Origin: Lineolata rhizophorae
Lineage: Eukaryota; Ascomycota; Dothideomycetes; Lineolatales; Lineolataceae
Direction: 5' to 3'
NCBI GenBank assembly: GCA_010093515.1
Contig: MU001681.1
Coordinates: forward strand, 642,232 to 706,231
Length of the DNA stretch: 64,000 nt
In this document: positions 20,167 to 32,990 of the stretch, piece by piece
How the letters are laid out: every line of letters begins with the position of its first letter
How positions within the stretch are numbered: position 1 is the first letter of the stretch
Translations under genes and position numbers: made by a program
Notes under the pieces: model-generated
Databases searched by the model: none
Told to the model about the DNA's origin: nothing
What the model saw: the letters and a program-made list of their open reading frames with translations, nothing else

Positions 20167-20827
20167 CTAAGAAGGAAATACGGACTTCTGTCGTTGAATT
20201 AGCAGAGTGCTCATTGGTTCCATAAAAGTGTGACCATACAATGAAGCTATCTAGACCCATCTCAAATAGTTCATTCGCCACGCCCACACCGCCCGGGTGC
20301 TCAACTGGGGATAGTGGGTTCTTGACGACAAATTCGACGAAAAGGTTCGCCCATATCTGATGGAGAACGATGCGAAGATTGTTGGTTTTGGTATCCGTGA
20401 GCATTACAAATTTCATTCTCGTAGGGGTTTCGTAATAGTGGAGTTTGTACTCTCCAGTTCGATACGACAAAAAGCTTCATAATTTTAGCGCGACAAATCT
20501 AGATGGTGCATTAGGACCAACATACGTGTTATCATCGCCCCCGATCCGATTCACCATGTTCCTCAGGGAGAAAACGGTGCCAAAGATCAATTTTGCGTCA
20601 TCTTCCTTCGAGAGAGCCTTACGTCCCGAGGCGGCGCCATCGCCGCTGGTAAAACTTGAGCCTGATTGGGGTCGCAGGGATTTGGTGCTTGCGGACGTTG
20701 GTCTTTGGCTCCATTTCTTCGTGTAGATGCACTCGGCTGGGACATGTCAGCGACTGGGCTTTGCGTAGCGGCGTACCAAGTGATTCTTACAGTGTCGGTC
20801 GAAGATGTAGAAGGAGTAAATCACCAT
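20167..20827 (-). CDS. BET5: TRAPP complex subunit BET5 (TRAPPC1)
   Basis: Four exons on the minus strand: 20827-20791, 20736-20526, 20474-20240 and 20187-20167, together 504 nt, 167 residues. Introns have donors GTAAGA, GTATGT and GTATGG, and all joins keep phase. The N-terminus MVIYSFYIFDRHSECIY is the longin-fold opening typical of Bet5; then DDAKLIFGTVFSLRNMV, YRTGEYKLHYYETPT, FVMLTDTKTNNLRIVLHQIW and NPLSPVEHPGGVGVANELFE follow in the family order, ending GLDSFIKSVFPS. BET5 is a core subunit of the TRAPP complexes, exchange factors for the Rab Ypt1 in ER-Golgi traffic and autophagy. The last exon is only 21 nt and rests on splice logic alone. It shares a 347-bp upstream region with the divergent kinase gene. 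Confidence 0.9.
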
Positions 20828-21174
20828 GGTGGTATCAAGAACGGAGTAGCCTCTCTATTAACTGATCGTGGGCTAGCACGCTAGGAGGCAAGTAGGTACC
20901 TATGCCAGCGCCCCAGCGGAGACACGTGCCGCCAGTCTTTAGGTAGGAAGTAGGTTGGCGGAAACAATCGCGTAAGTAACTCTGTTACGAGAATAAAGGG
21001 ACACGATGCTTGCGTATATTAGCGTGGCCGTAGCGGGGAATCTATTTTAGTGCCTCCGCGGGGTCCACCCTCGTCCGCAGGGCAACAACACCAACGCAGC
21101 GCCCTCTTTCTCGCCGCAGCTTCTCGTACCCGAACGTTGGGGCCTGCCCCCGAGCTGGCCGGCGCCTCCTAGCT
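20828..21174. promoter_or_regulatory. Shared upstream region of BET5 and the CaMKK-like gene
   Basis: 347 bp between two divergent start codons. AGGTACCTA-like words, common in upstream regions of these fungi, occur near 20893-20902. I found no clear TATA box. Confidence 0.45.
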
Positions 21175-23724
21175 ATGGCAGAAGTTAGCAACATGCACAA
21201 CCACGTCTCCGCCGAAGATGTTCCCGACGTTGCCTATGCGCGGGACATATCTTTGGCTATTCCCGCTACCGGCGAAACCGGACGGCCTCCTACCGTAAAG
21301 CACATGTACGACGACAGACTGGAGTTCAACTCTTTTTGTTGCGCTTGCCTGCTGACCGCGGCTGTCTGGCTGTTCGGATGCACAGGTCTGCCCCTGCGTA
21401 CCAGAGCCCTCTGCGACATCATCATAGGGCACACTCGTCGAGCCGAGAAGTCAAAGTACGTTTGCCGCTGCGGGCTCGCATGATGTCTTCACCTTTGCTA
21501 AAATTAGCCTTGCCCGCTCAGGAAACGCTTAATGCCCGATCAGAGTACAGCAACAGCGAAGATGACGGGACGGCCCAGCACCGCATCAACCAATACATAA
21601 TCAAGCAGGAGATTGGTCGCGGCTCGTTTGGAGCAGTTCACTTGGCTGTTGACCAGTTTGGCCAAGAATATGTGAGAAACCCGACCGGCTAGTCTGTAGC
21701 CTGACTTATTCTGACGTAGGCGTGGGTCAACAAAGAGGCCTTTCTGCTCTCGAAATCGTCACTAGGGCAGTGCTAAGCTAACCCGACACTGGATAGGCCG
21801 TTAAAGAATTCTCAAAATCGCGGCTGCGGAAACGAGCGCAATCAAATCTCCTCCGCCGACCGAATGTTCCTCGGCGAACAGGCCAATTAGCCGCGGGCAT
21901 GGGATTTAACTCACCGCTGCACCGGCAAGGCGCCGCAAGCCCTGCTTTTGGCCAACGGACCAACCCCTTGGATTTAATCAGGGAGGAGATCGCCATCATG
22001 AAGAAGCTGAACCATCCCAACCTAGTCTCCCTCATCGAGGTGCTGGATGATCCAGACGAAGATTCTCTTTACATGGTCATGGAGATGTGCAAGAAAGGCG
22101 TGGTCATGAAAGTCGGCTTGGATGAAAGAGCCGATCCATACGATAAAGAGAGTTGCAGATGTTGGTTCCGGGATATGATATTGGGGATCGAATACCGTAG
22201 GCATTTTCCTCCGTATCGAATATCGGAAAATACTTACAGATTGCTGTAGTGCATGCTCAAGGCGTTATCCATCGAGACATAAAGCCGGATAATTGTCTCA
22301 TTACGCAAGATGACGTTCTTAAAATCGTGGATTTCGGCGTCTCAGAAATGTTCGAGAAGGAGTCCGAGATGAGCACCTCGAAATCAGCTGGTTCGCCCGC
22401 GTTCATGCCCCCTGAGCTGTGCGTGGCAAAGCATGGCAATGTCTCCGGAAAAGCGGCCGACATTTGGTCGATGGGCGTCACACTTTACTGCCTTAGATTT
22501 GGCAGAATTCCTTTCGAGAAAACAAGCGTTTTGGAACTCTACGATTCAATCCGAAGTGACAACGTTGAGATTGAACCTCCAAGCGATGACGATTTCCGAG
22601 ATCTCATGCAGAAGCTGCTGGAAAAAGATCCAAGCAAGCGGATCAAGATGGCTGAGTTACGTGTATGTTCCCTTTAGCGCATTGCAATGGGTGCAACATC
22701 ACAACCTGACGAGAGTAGGAACATCCGTGGGTCACGAAGAAAGGCACAGACACGCTGTTGTCCACCGAGGAGAATATCGCGGAGCTGTTGGAGCCGCCGA
22801 CAGAAGAGGAGCTGAACGCAGCTATCACTGGGAAATTAGGGCGCCTTATGGTAGTGGTACGAATGCTCGCTCTTCCCCTTGGTTTGTGTAGATAAGATTG
22901 CTGATAGCATGACTTAGATGAAAGCTGCTAGAAGGTTCAAACAACTTCTCTTAAAGAGGCGCCCCGAGCTTATGGAAGGCATCTTCGGGCGCGGTTCCCG
23001 AATAGTGCAGCCACCCTTGTCCATGAGGCCCAATCACCTACATGTTACGTCTAAAAGCGTCGACACGCACGATCGGAGACCTGTAGAAGGCGCACTAGCA
23101 GCTGAAGGCGTGCACCGCGGCATAGACATATCCGATGAACTCAAGCGTTTACCGGAAGGGATGACGCATGTTGCAATAAGTGCACAGGACCTTCCCGCCG
23201 AAGCTGATCCGGCTGAAAGCTCTCAGCTGCCGGACGAGGCCGGTCCGTCTCCTAGGATTGTTAGACAAAACAATTCGGCAACGGCTGAAGGTGAAACCGA
23301 AAGCCGAAAAGAGTGGCGGAAAGGCCAAGCTCACGACCCACTCGAGGACACTTTGTTCTTGAATATTGGCCCCGGACCTGGGGACGTTGTGGACGTGCAA
23401 AATAACGTTTCTTGGACGAATGATGGGCATGTTGTGAGCGAATCTCCGGCTGCGGTAGATATCAATGTCTACGAATCGGCGTACCAGGAAGAGATACAGA
23501 GGATCCTTGCAGCAAAGGGCCGAGGAGCGACTCTATATCTCACGCGCCGAGTTGAAGGCAATAAGGCGATCCGAGAGAACGAAAATATCTTCGACCACTG
23601 CGGGCCTGCAGCTGATGCTGGTAGGACTGCTGTTGCCAAACTACTCAGCAAGGCCAAGGACACGGGCCAGTCCGCATTAACACGAGACCCAAAGGATGAA
23701 GATGCTGGAGGAAGTGAGAGCTAG
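21175..23724 (+). CDS. Calmodulin-dependent kinase kinase (CaMKK/Ssp1-like)
   Basis: Proposed exons: 21175-21305, 21386-21455, 21522-21671, 21797-22196, 22250-22662, 22719-22856 and 22918-23724; 702 codons. From exon 2 on the joins are firm: SREVK|ETLNARSEYSN, DQFGQEY|AVKEFSKS, GIEY|LHAQGVIHRDIKPDN, MAELR|EHPWVTKKG, RLMVV|MKAARR. The first intron (GTACGA..CACAG, branch GCTGAC) is inferred because the only upstream ATG is in another frame. The kinase domain has GRGSFGAV, AVKEF, the long R/P-rich insert before helix C that marks CaMKKs (SRLRKRAQSNLLRRP), HRDIKPDN, DFGVSEMF and SAGSPAFMPPEL. Relatives (fission yeast Ssp1, CmkC of Aspergillus) phosphorylate the activation loops of AMPK/Ssp2 and CaM kinases. 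The C-terminal 270 residues are non-catalytic and low in pattern. Confidence 0.88.
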
Positions 23725-25816
23725 TGTTGTAGATGCGGAGGGGCGTGCCAAGTGACAGCGTACACTGGAAACTGTCCATACAACTTTGGTGGTGCCGGTT
23801 AATTCGCTCTCCTTCTTTTGATGGACACCATGCGGCACGGTAAGAGCAGTGAAACAGGCTCCCGCTCACACGGTATCAGTGCATTCTACCACTTTCGCTT
23901 TTTCCTATGTTCATTTTTGCCTTATTTTGGATTCAAGGATTGGCGTGCTCATCGATGGCTGCCAATTAGATGTTAGGATTCGTGGGGTGTGGTGAAGAAG
24001 GCTGTATATTACCCTGACATGGAATCACGACCTCATTAGAACGGCAGGGCCGTCTCATGAGCATTTATTCTTAGGCGGACATTCTGTCCGTACTATATAC
24101 ATACAATGTTATGCACATGTGGCAGGTTTGTTTCGCGTGACGATGTGTCTGCCTACAACTTGACGTCCCCTCGACATCTTTGCGGCCCGTTTGGCAAATC
24201 GCGGTGGAGCGCCTTGCTGGTGGCCGGAGAGAGCGCAGGGCCAGAAGCTATAACCATAGCCTTATATGCCACGGCAACCCCTCGGCCGACTAAGCGCTGA
24301 AACGCAGCCGGACCTGCAGGGCGGCGGCGACGGGCGAGCCCCTTTGGCCATGATGGCGGGCGTCGCGGACCGAAGGGCAACATAAAGAAGATACGAAGCT
24401 GCTAGGTACCACAGGCCGGGTGGTATACGGCGAGAGCAGGGGGGCGATCTCGGAGAATGCGGCTTGATAAGATAACGGCGGGGCATTAGGGATTCAACGG
24501 GGCGGATGACTTGCATTACTATTTCCAATCGCGCAATACATGTCCGCCGTTGGTCGGTCTGATCGAAGGAGAGAGAGGTGCAGATTGCCGGCGGCGGCGA
24601 TGCAGCAGCCACCGAGGCGGACCGCTGCGAATGAGGGATTTTTCACTGGCCGGCGCGCCCCGGGGCGCTGGGCGGTCGCGGTGGGCGGTCGGTACGTACT
24701 ATGTTTGCGCGCGGCGCAGCGGGCGAGCTCTCGGAGGGTGCCTGGGCGAGGAAGAGCTGGAGATGAGTCCTGTCCCGCATGCTACGTGCGACGGCGAGGG
24801 CGGAGTACTAGGCGTGCGTATAGCAGCTGGCTGGTGGCGCTCCCGCCGGCGCCGGCGCCCGACGTTGCACGAGGATCGGATGCCAGGAGGCGCATCACAC
24901 CACGGCCGTTTGTCGTGCTCCGTCAGATGCATGCGGGCGGATGTAGGCATGTATGTAGGAAGGCGTCCGCCCAGTGGGGTATGGGAGGGAGGTAAGGTCG
25001 TCCGGTGGGCAGGTACAAGGAGCACGCGAAAGGAGAGAACGCACGTTTTCTCGTTCTGGAGGCTTGGCTCGGAGGCGGCCTACACATGCCTACTCCAGGC
25101 ACGAGGCACGGAGGGAGGTACCGGTGGGAGGCCGGCCGGCCGTGTACAATACGTGGTAGCATGTAGAGATAGCTAAGGCATGTCGCATGTACCTACTGTA
25201 GGTGTGCAATTGCCGCACTCGCCGCCGTGCGCCCTGTGCCCGCGCGCCGCCGGCCCCGGGCGACCCCGCCCTGGCAGGGCGCGTGGCCGCGGCCGGGCCC
25301 TGCGACGCCAAAAGGGCCCGCCCGGCCTGCTCCTCGTCCACCTCGCCCGCGACACCAGCTCAGTTGACGGTCCTCGAATCCCTCCCGGCGCCGCCGCGCC
25401 GCGCTCGCGCCCGCTACCGCCGCCGCGCCGCCCCCCGGCACGGGGCCGCCTGCGCTCCCGCTGGCGCCCGCCCCAAGCTTGGGTCGACCGCGCCCGCTCG
25501 CATTGGCCCGCCGCCCGTTTGTCAGCGCCGCCCGCCCGCCTCCAGCGCCCCTCGGCCTCTTTTTGCCATGCCCACCGCGCCCGCCCCGGCTCTGCTTTGA
25601 CATATCCACCGTCGTCACCCCGGCCAATCCATCTGTTTTGCGGCGCTCGACCTGACCTTTGTGCTTCCCGGGCTCTGCCCCAGCGCGAGACTCGCGTCTC
25701 ATCGCTTCCTCCTCCTCGACCCCCTCCTCCTCCGCCTCTCTATTTTTCGTCTCGCTCCGGGAACCCCGCCTCCCCCCCCCCCGGCCTCAACGTCACCCCG
25801 GAAAACCTGACCGGGC
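23725..25816. other. Long intergenic region, mostly GC-rich leader of the Sat4-like gene
   Basis: 2.1 kb. The first 400 bp are the 3' flank of the CaMKK-like gene. From 24300 on the DNA is strongly GC-rich, and many overlapping open frames exist on both strands only because stop codons are rare. Near 25150-25205 there are ACCTACTGTAGGT-type words. The last 300 bp, rich in C and T, probably form the 5' leader of the next gene. No protein domain or RNA gene was recognised. Confidence 0.5.
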
Positions 25817-27438
25817 ATGGCACCTGTCGACGGCAACCCTCCGAGCGCAAACTCCAAACCGGCCGCTTCGCCCGCGCAGTCCGCGTCGACGTCCTCGCTG
25901 CAGTCGCAGGATGGCAACTTCGCCCTCCCGCCCGCTCGCTCCCCGGTCGCTGCGCCGCAAGCCAACGGCGACACGCTCAAGCCGATCCCCTCCCAGGCCA
26001 AGAAGCCCACCATGACCTCGCGCCTGAGCGGCATGTTCGGCTTCAAGGACAGCGACTCCAGGGAAGTCTCCCGGGACAAGGCCGGCTCGGACCGGAGTGT
26101 GGAGGGAAAGCCTATTAATGGCGCGGCCTCGCCGGCGTTGAGCGGTAGCTCCAGGCCCGCGACTTCCAGAGCCGTTTCCACCACGCCCGCCGACAAGAGG
26201 AGCGTCGCGTCAACCATTTCCGATCGCTCCAAGATCAGCACGGATCGCAAGAGGGACGAGCAGGCGGCGGCAAACCTCATGAAGCGCTTCTGGATGCATG
26301 AAGACGGCGGCCACGAGCACCATCTAAAAAGCGCCAAAAGGCAGGAGAAGCTGTCCTACCTTGTGCAGAATTTCGTCCTTGGGAGGAAGAAGGGAGAGCA
26401 TGGCGACGAGCAACCCCTGAGCTTGATGGCCAACTGGGCCGACCAACTCCGGAACGACAAGGACAAACTCGCGTCAGTAAAAGAAGGACCTTCCTCGCTC
26501 ACCCTGGTCCAGAAATATGGAAAGTGTCAAGAGGTCATTGGACGCGGTGCGTTTGGCATTGTCCGAGTTGCTCACAAAACCGATGCCAAGGATCCAAAGC
26601 GCGAACAGCTTTTCGCCGTCAAGGAGTTTCGCCAGAGGCCCGGGGAGTCTGACAAACATTATCAGAAGCGTCTCACCTCGGAGTTCTGCATTTCGTCGTC
26701 AATGCAGCACCCTAATGTCATCAATACCCTCGACCTTCTCAAGGATGACAAAGGCGACTACTGCGAAGTCATGGAGTATTGTGCCGGCGGCGATCTCTAC
26801 ACCCTTATTCTCGCGGCTGGGAAGCTGGAGGTCTTGGAGGCCGACTGCTACTTCAAGCAGCTGATGCGTGGAGTTGAATACATGCACGAGATGGGAGTTG
26901 CCCATCGGGACTTGAAGCCCGAGAATCTTCTACTTACCCAGCATGGCGCAATCAAGATCACCGACTTTGGAAATGGTGAATGCTTCCGTATGGCTTGGGA
27001 AAATGAAGCACATATGACGGCTGGTCTCTGTGGCTCGGCCCCGTACATTGCCCCCGAGGAATACACGGACCAGGAATTTGACCCGCGGGCCGTTGATGTT
27101 TGGGCCTGCGGCATCATCTATATGGCGATGAGAACGGGGCGGCATCTTTGGCGCGTGGCTCAAAAAGGCGAAGATGAATTTTTTACACGATACCTCGAAG
27201 ACCGGAAAGAGGAGGAAGGATTTAGACCTATTGAAGTTCTCAAGCGGGTAAGCAGGATACTGCCTTCCTCTTTATCCTTGCGAGTTGGCTGACTTCGTCC
27301 CCCCAGCGCCAATGCAGGAATGTCATTTATTCGATTCTGGACCCGAACCCTGTGCGTCGTCTGACGGCTCACCAGGTCATGTTTTCAGAATGGGTGAAAG
27401 ACATAAACGTCTGCAAAGCGGGAAATGAAGGCTTCTAG
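25817..27438 (+). CDS. Sat4/Hal4-type serine/threonine kinase
   Basis: Two exons, 25817-27247 and 27307-27438, with a GTAAGC..CAG intron of 59 nt (branch GGCTGAC); 520 residues. The N-terminal 170 residues are serine-, proline- and alanine-rich. The kinase domain runs from about residue 225: [69 protein letters not shown] and [13 protein letters not shown]. The long activation segment with DFGNGECFR and the APEEY variant of APE are typical of the fungal NPR/HAL kinases. In yeast Sat4/Hal4 and Hal5 stabilise the Trk potassium transporters and other nutrient carriers at the plasma membrane; that role is inferred. Exon 2 gives [20 protein letters not shown], the end of the kinase fold. Confidence 0.92.
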
Positions 27439-28705
27439 CACTGAACGGGGGGCATATGTGATTTGGGGAGATAGTTCTCGGGCATCTTGTTACATTCGCT
27501 ATCTTCTCACGTTGGAGGATCCGCACTGAGTGGCGCAGTCTCTCCCTTTACATTCTTTCGTAACACCTCAACCGTCTCCCTCAATTTTGCTCCCCGGTAT
27601 GAACAAAGAAGACGATTCCCCCCCCCGGTTAGATCTTTTTAAAGACAGATGGCAATTTCGAGATCTCGCGATATCTATTTTCTTCGAAGCGAAGCGAAGC
27701 GTAGCGCACTGTTTAGCGCTAACTACATGAATATACTGTACATGCACGCCATGATGGCCCTTAGACGCGCACGAACGCTGCGTCTCTTGTATTCTTTTGT
27801 TTAATTTTTTTTAATTTTTTTTTTTCCTCGTTAGTCTTTTGTGGGCACTTGCACACGAGGATTCGCCTGTCTCGTACGGTGTTTGTTGGTGTTTTCTAAG
27901 TTCAGTATTACCTTTTTTTTTTCCCGCGTTTGTTTTTGAGCTAGACTGGTAGGGAGGATATCTGGAAGAGCACTGCCGTCGGGTTGGTTTACTGGCATGC
28001 CACGGGAGGTCTTCCGAACATGTGGACCATTTGTTGGGCTATTAGGACCCAGATGGGAACGCTCCGTAGCAAAGCCTATCCGTCCGTATAAGAAAAACGA
28101 AGACACTTGTAAATGCACATGTTTGCCGCATGAAGGTCGTAGCCTTCCCGAGATGCCTTTGGTTTCGACGTTGACTGGCTTAAATGTTAAGGGCAAAGCT
28201 GAGTGCTGTATCCCGTATTATAACCGAGAGGTCGAGTGTTATTTTTTGTGGTAGTACTGTAGGTACCTTGCCACCCTGCGTGTCTGCAAAGAAAATGTAG
28301 ATTACTGTAAAACTTTTGGATCTGTAGTACTATTCTTGTGTACTGGTACCCATTTGCTGTGCATGCTTTCTTGGCGTTTGGCACTACGGTAATCTAGTAA
28401 TGATTGCTCCGTACGGTACTGCAAGGGCCGTGCCGAGGCATCGCCGCGTACAAGGGATTCCTGGCAAGCTTGCAACTTCGTTCCAGCCTTCTGTTCATGG
28501 GTGAAAAGGCCACTTCGCCAAACCACCATTCCCCCAGGCGAACCGCTTTTGTATCATTTTATCCGCCGATCTTTGCTACTGTGAAGGAGCATAGTATTGA
28601 TCATTTCGCTCTGATCCGAACCTAGAGGTGCAAAGCCAGGTTTCGTCATGCGCGTATCTGAATGAGAAACTAGCAACGTCTTTAGGCTGAGAATGCCCCC
28701 GAGCT
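27439..28705. other. Intergenic region between Sat4-like and SUN-like genes
   Basis: 1.27 kb. A short tandem repeat of GAAGC, three to four units, lies at 27688-27706, next to a GTTTAGCGC word. T-runs at 27800-27835 and 27910-27925 look like 3'-flank sequence of the kinase gene. A small palindromic GTACGGTAC occurs near 28412. No gene recognised. Confidence 0.45.
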
Positions 28706-31700
28706 ATGCGAGTGTTCAACCAATGTGCCTCTGGATGGCTGTCTCTAGTCCAACTTCTAGCCCTCACTTCAGGACTCGAGGGTGCAGCGCCCTCATCGGA
28801 AGCAGCGGCGACGGTGACCGCCTCCGCAGCAGATAACACGACCGCTTTGCCGCCGCTGCTGTATTCGACCTCGACTTGCCCCTTCCGAACGGTCAACTAC
28901 ATCACACATACGTTACCGCAGCAATGCTTACGGACGAGTTGGACTGCGCCGGCGTCGGAGGATCCTCAGGAGCCTCACACCGTCGATGGTGGAAACCCAA
29001 CTTCCACAGACGATGGAATACCGCCAACGACCGGCTCGAGTGCCACTGAGCCTTTGGACACCGCGTTTGAAACTCTGAACGCAACGGCATCAGATTCTTC
29101 CGCGACCATAAATGTTGGCGATTCGACGCGTGCCGGAAGCAGCACCACCGGCGGTGAGAGCGAGTCGGAAGGTGCGAAGCCGTCTTCAGAATCCGAGGCC
29201 GACTCTCCCCTAGACAACGTCAAGTTTCTTTCCTTTGAGGAGTGGAAGCAGCAGAACCTGGAGCGGGTTGGCCAATCGCCGGACAATGTCGGACAAGGTC
29301 GACCCAAGTCCGAAGGTAGGAGGAGACCGGTAGCCATCAACAACGCCTTGGACTCGCTGGGGGAAGATGCCGAGATCGAGCTGGATTTCGGGGGCTTTGG
29401 TAGCGTTGAAGATTCACCGCCGAGCTGGTCTTCGGATGCCGGTTCCAGAACGGGTGGGCAGGCCCAAGCAAATGAACCCGGAGGCGCGGAGGCTAGCCCT
29501 TCCCCGGAGCATCACGCACGAAGTAAGGACGCTGGAAAGACGTGCAAGGAACGGTTCAACTATGCTTCCTTCGACTGTGCGGCTACCGTTCTAAAGACAA
29601 ACCCGCAATGCAAGAGCTCTTCGTCGATCTTGGTTGAGAACAAGGATAGCTACATGTTGAATGAGTGTAGTGCGGAGAACAAGTTCCTAATCGTGGAGCT
29701 TTGCGACGATATCCTGGTTGACACCGTCGTGCTTGCGAACTTTGAATTCTTCAGCTCTATGTTCCGCACCTTTAGAGTCAGCGTTTCAGATCGATATCCG
29801 GTGAAACTCGACCGGTGGAAGGAACTAGGAGTGTTTGAGGCGAGGAACACTAGGGAGATACAGGCCTTTTTGGTGGAGAATCCCCTCATCTGGGCGCGGT
29901 ATCTGAGGATCGAGTTCCTGTCCCATTATGGGAATGAATTCTATTGTCCGGTTAGCTTGCTTCGCGTACATGGGACTACAATGATGGAAGAGTTTCGCCA
30001 TCAAGAGGAGCTGGCAAGAGGAGAAGATCTTGATGAGGCCATTGAGGAGTCAGAAGCCGATGTTGTGGAAGCAGTACCACGCGAGAAACCTATGACAAAT
30101 CCTGAACAGAAGCCAGAAGCAGACATTTCTGCACAGCGCGCAGATGACGCGCATACCGGATGGTCTGCAGAGCCACAGAGCAGCGATGCGCCACCTAGCT
30201 CGGTAGTTCCTTCCGCGGGAGATTCGGCGTCTAATTCATCCAGCATACATGCGAACACCGAGGAGCCTGTAAATGCTACTGCTTCTAGCGAAGCTAGTGT
30301 CCGGGGCAACAAGAACGAATCTGGTACTGTTGTAGAGATTGGCCATCTCGGCGTCAATAGTTCGAGCTCAACGCCGGCTGCCTCGGAACAGTCGGTGCAA
30401 AGCACCCAGTCGGTAAATTCGACACATAATGCAGAGTTTCAACCACAGCCGGCTGTCAACGGGAAGATATCTGATGGCGACAGTACTGGAAATGCCACTA
30501 CATCAACAGCATCACCCAATCATGCAGCTTCTGTCAACTCTACCCTGAGTGCTGGAACAACGCATAATGCCACAACCATGGAGCAAGGCTCTTCAGGATT
30601 CAGCCCCTCCTCGACGAATAAGACGACCGCGACTTCAGCGACTCAACCACCGTCCGCAAACCCGACAACGCAGGAAAGCTTCTTTAAGTCGATTCACAAA
30701 CGGCTGCAGATGCTGGAAGCAAACTCAACACTATCTTTGCAATACATAGAAGAACAGTCTCGAATCCTACGGGATGCCTTCATGAAAGTCGAGAAGAGGC
30801 AAATGGCCAAGACCGACGACTTCATTAGCCAGCTAAACACGACCGTCTTGGCTGAGCTTAAAGGATTCGTAGGGCTTCTTTACCACCAGCGCCGAACTCG
30901 GGATGTTTGCTAACTCATTTGGCACGTGTAGAGGCAGCAATATGATCAACTATGGCAGTCGACAGTCATAGAATTGCAGACTCACCGCGAACAATACCAG
31001 CGGGAGATTCTCGAACTGAGCGCGCGCCTCACGATTTTAGCGGACGAAATGGTTTTTCAGAAGCGCATGGCGGTGGTCCAGTCGATGCTAATCCTACTTT
31101 GCCTTGGGCTGGTGCTATTTGTGCGATCAGGCACGGGTACAGTAGAGATGCCGCTTGTGCAACAGATGATGCACAAGTCGCAGAGCGCACTGCGGCTGTC
31201 GTACGACTCGCCGCCAGATAGCCCGGCATCGCGAGACACCGGAAGGGCCGGCGTCGGCCGAAGGATGCTGAGGCACTTCGGCACGGTCGGTGAGGAGATC
31301 TTGTCCGAAGACGATTCGGGCAATGACGGAGGCCGGGGGCCAGAGCTTGAATTCTCGCCGCCGACACCGACTTCGCTCGACGGCGAGCATTCGGACGAGG
31401 ATACAGGCGGACATTCTTCACAAGACAGAGATAATAGTCCCGGGCCCGCCCCGAAAGGCAGCCTGAGGAAGGTGCGGAGTACTCCAGCTACTCCTCAGAT
31501 AGTGCGGGAGAAGCGACCGAGCTGGAGCGAGGGCATCTCCTCGGCGGAGGACGGGGACGGCAATTTCCGTGGGAGTTCCAATGGGAGGGTCGACGGACGT
31601 CTTGGTGACGTTGCTGGCGTTAAAGCGGAGCGGCCGAAGGAAAGCCACGAGGACGAGGACGGCAACTTCTCGCTGCCGCCGGCCGGCGCGGTCGCTCAGT

Positions 31701-31768
31701 TCAGGGCCTCAGACTCGGACGCATCGCTCCCGTCGCTAGACGGTGTCCCCGACGTCGATAGCGGATGA
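28706..31768 (+). CDS. SUN-like ER membrane protein (Slp1 family)
   Basis: Two exons, 28706-30868 and 30932-31768, joined by a GTAGGG..TAG intron with a TGCTAACTC branch site; 999 residues. It opens with a signal peptide (WLSLVQLLALTSGLEGA). The SUN-like domain lies at about residues 275-420: FNYASFDCAATVLKTNP, SSSILVENKDSYMLNECS, FLIVELCDDILVDTVVLANF, EFFSSMFRTFRVSVSDRYPV and an FYCPVSLLRVHGTTMMEEF end. A short FLSFEEWKQQNLE motif precedes it, as in Slp1. After a long Ser/Thr/Asn-rich luminal part come a coiled coil (RQQYDQLWQSTVIELQTHRE onward) and one membrane helix, QSMLILLCLGLVLFV. Slp1 and Emp65 in yeast guard soluble proteins in the ER lumen; human SUCO/OPT is related. The tail of about 200 residues is acidic and would be cytosolic. 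Confidence 0.92.
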
Positions 31769-32605
31769 TGGGCGGCGGGCTCCCGGTGAGGTTCGTGTGG
31801 GCGCGGGTGGTGTGAGCCGCTGCCGGCACCTCTAGGTTTGATTGCTTTCTGCGATCCCAACACCTTTCTTGTGCTGCCGGCGCAAAAAGGCGAAAGCTGC
31901 ACGTGCCGTGACACGATGCGGCTCGCCGTCCGGGCGGAGTCGACGGAATTGGGGCAGGAGTATTCCGGTTACGGACGAATTGTTAATGCGTACCAAGCAC
32001 GAATAGACGCCAGGTCGTGGGTATGATGCCTCGTCATGTTTGCGAAGAGGGTTTTTTTGGGGTAAGTCATGACGAGGTACCGGCGAGCATTTAATGTATT
32101 CATATATATATGTATATGCGTATGTGGAAAACCTCGGCCCGTCTTATAGGGACAGGTTGGGTAATGAAGGATTGCCGATGTCGCGCCATAGGCACTATCC
32201 AATAGAGTTTCGACTGTCCACCCCGGCTCATCAATTGCGCAAAAGACGTGCGTACGGTGATGGGTCGAACTCGCTCGGTAGTTGTGCGTTAAAACGGGAC
32301 ACGGCCACCGACATGAATCTAGCGAACTAAGCGGGAGTGGATCAGGATTGATGCGGAGGAGCCAAAGCGGCCGGGGAGCGCCCCTGCAGGAAGCAGCGAA
32401 CGCGGCACCTATAGGCAAGCAGGCAGGTGGGCAGGTGGGCTTGTTGTCCACAGTCAAGGAAATAGCAAAGTCCATTCTTAGCAGCCGGCGGGCTGGCGGC
32501 TGATGATGTGCGGCAGAAGGGGAGGGGGGGCCCACCGAGGAGGGGCAACAGGCGGATTGTCGCGGGCCAAACGCCGGCGGGCAGCATGTACCTACTAGCA
32601 TGGCG

Positions 32606-32645
32606 GGCGGGCAGCCATTGGGCGGGCAGCCATTGGGCGGGCGCG
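32606..32645. repeat. Short tandem repeat, 15-bp unit
   Basis: Two full units of GCGGGCAGCCATTGG and a partial third, nearly perfect. It lies within a GC-rich intergenic stretch. Confidence 0.7.
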
Positions 32646-32940
32646 GGGCTGGGGGCCCGGGCTGCCTCCCGACGCACGACGCAGGCTGGAGCCGGCCGCG
32701 GAAAGGAATGAAGACGACAAAGGGCTTTGCTCGCTCGCTCGGTTCCCAAATCGCCCCAGGGCACCCCTCTCTTCTCTGTCGTCGCCCTTGTACATGGCGG
32801 GAACGCCTCACGCGTCAATCATGGCACCGAAGCCGTCATGGCGTGATGCAGGCGGCCCAATGCGGCCGCGATCTTGGGGGGAGGGGGGGGCGGCGGGCTC
32901 GTGTTGCCCGTTCGGCGGGCCTACCTAGTTGCCGTACCTA

Positions 32941-32990
32941 AGTACGTGGTATGTACCTACAGTACGTGGTATGTACCTACAGTACATGGC
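32941..32990. repeat. Tandem repeat, 20-bp unit, 2.5 copies
   Basis: The unit AGTACGTGGTATGTACCTAC is repeated twice exactly and begins a third time as AGTACATGG. The unit contains GTAC palindromes and the ACCTAC word common in fungal upstream regions. Confidence 0.85.

Noticed and set aside
24511-25176. Open frame of 221 codons, plus strand
   Set aside because: Several overlapping frames on both strands are open here because stops are rare; no domain.
25180-26118. Open frame of 312 codons overlapping the Sat4-like gene
   Set aside because: Lies in GC-rich DNA in a different frame from the kinase; the text is arginine/proline-rich by composition and matches no family.
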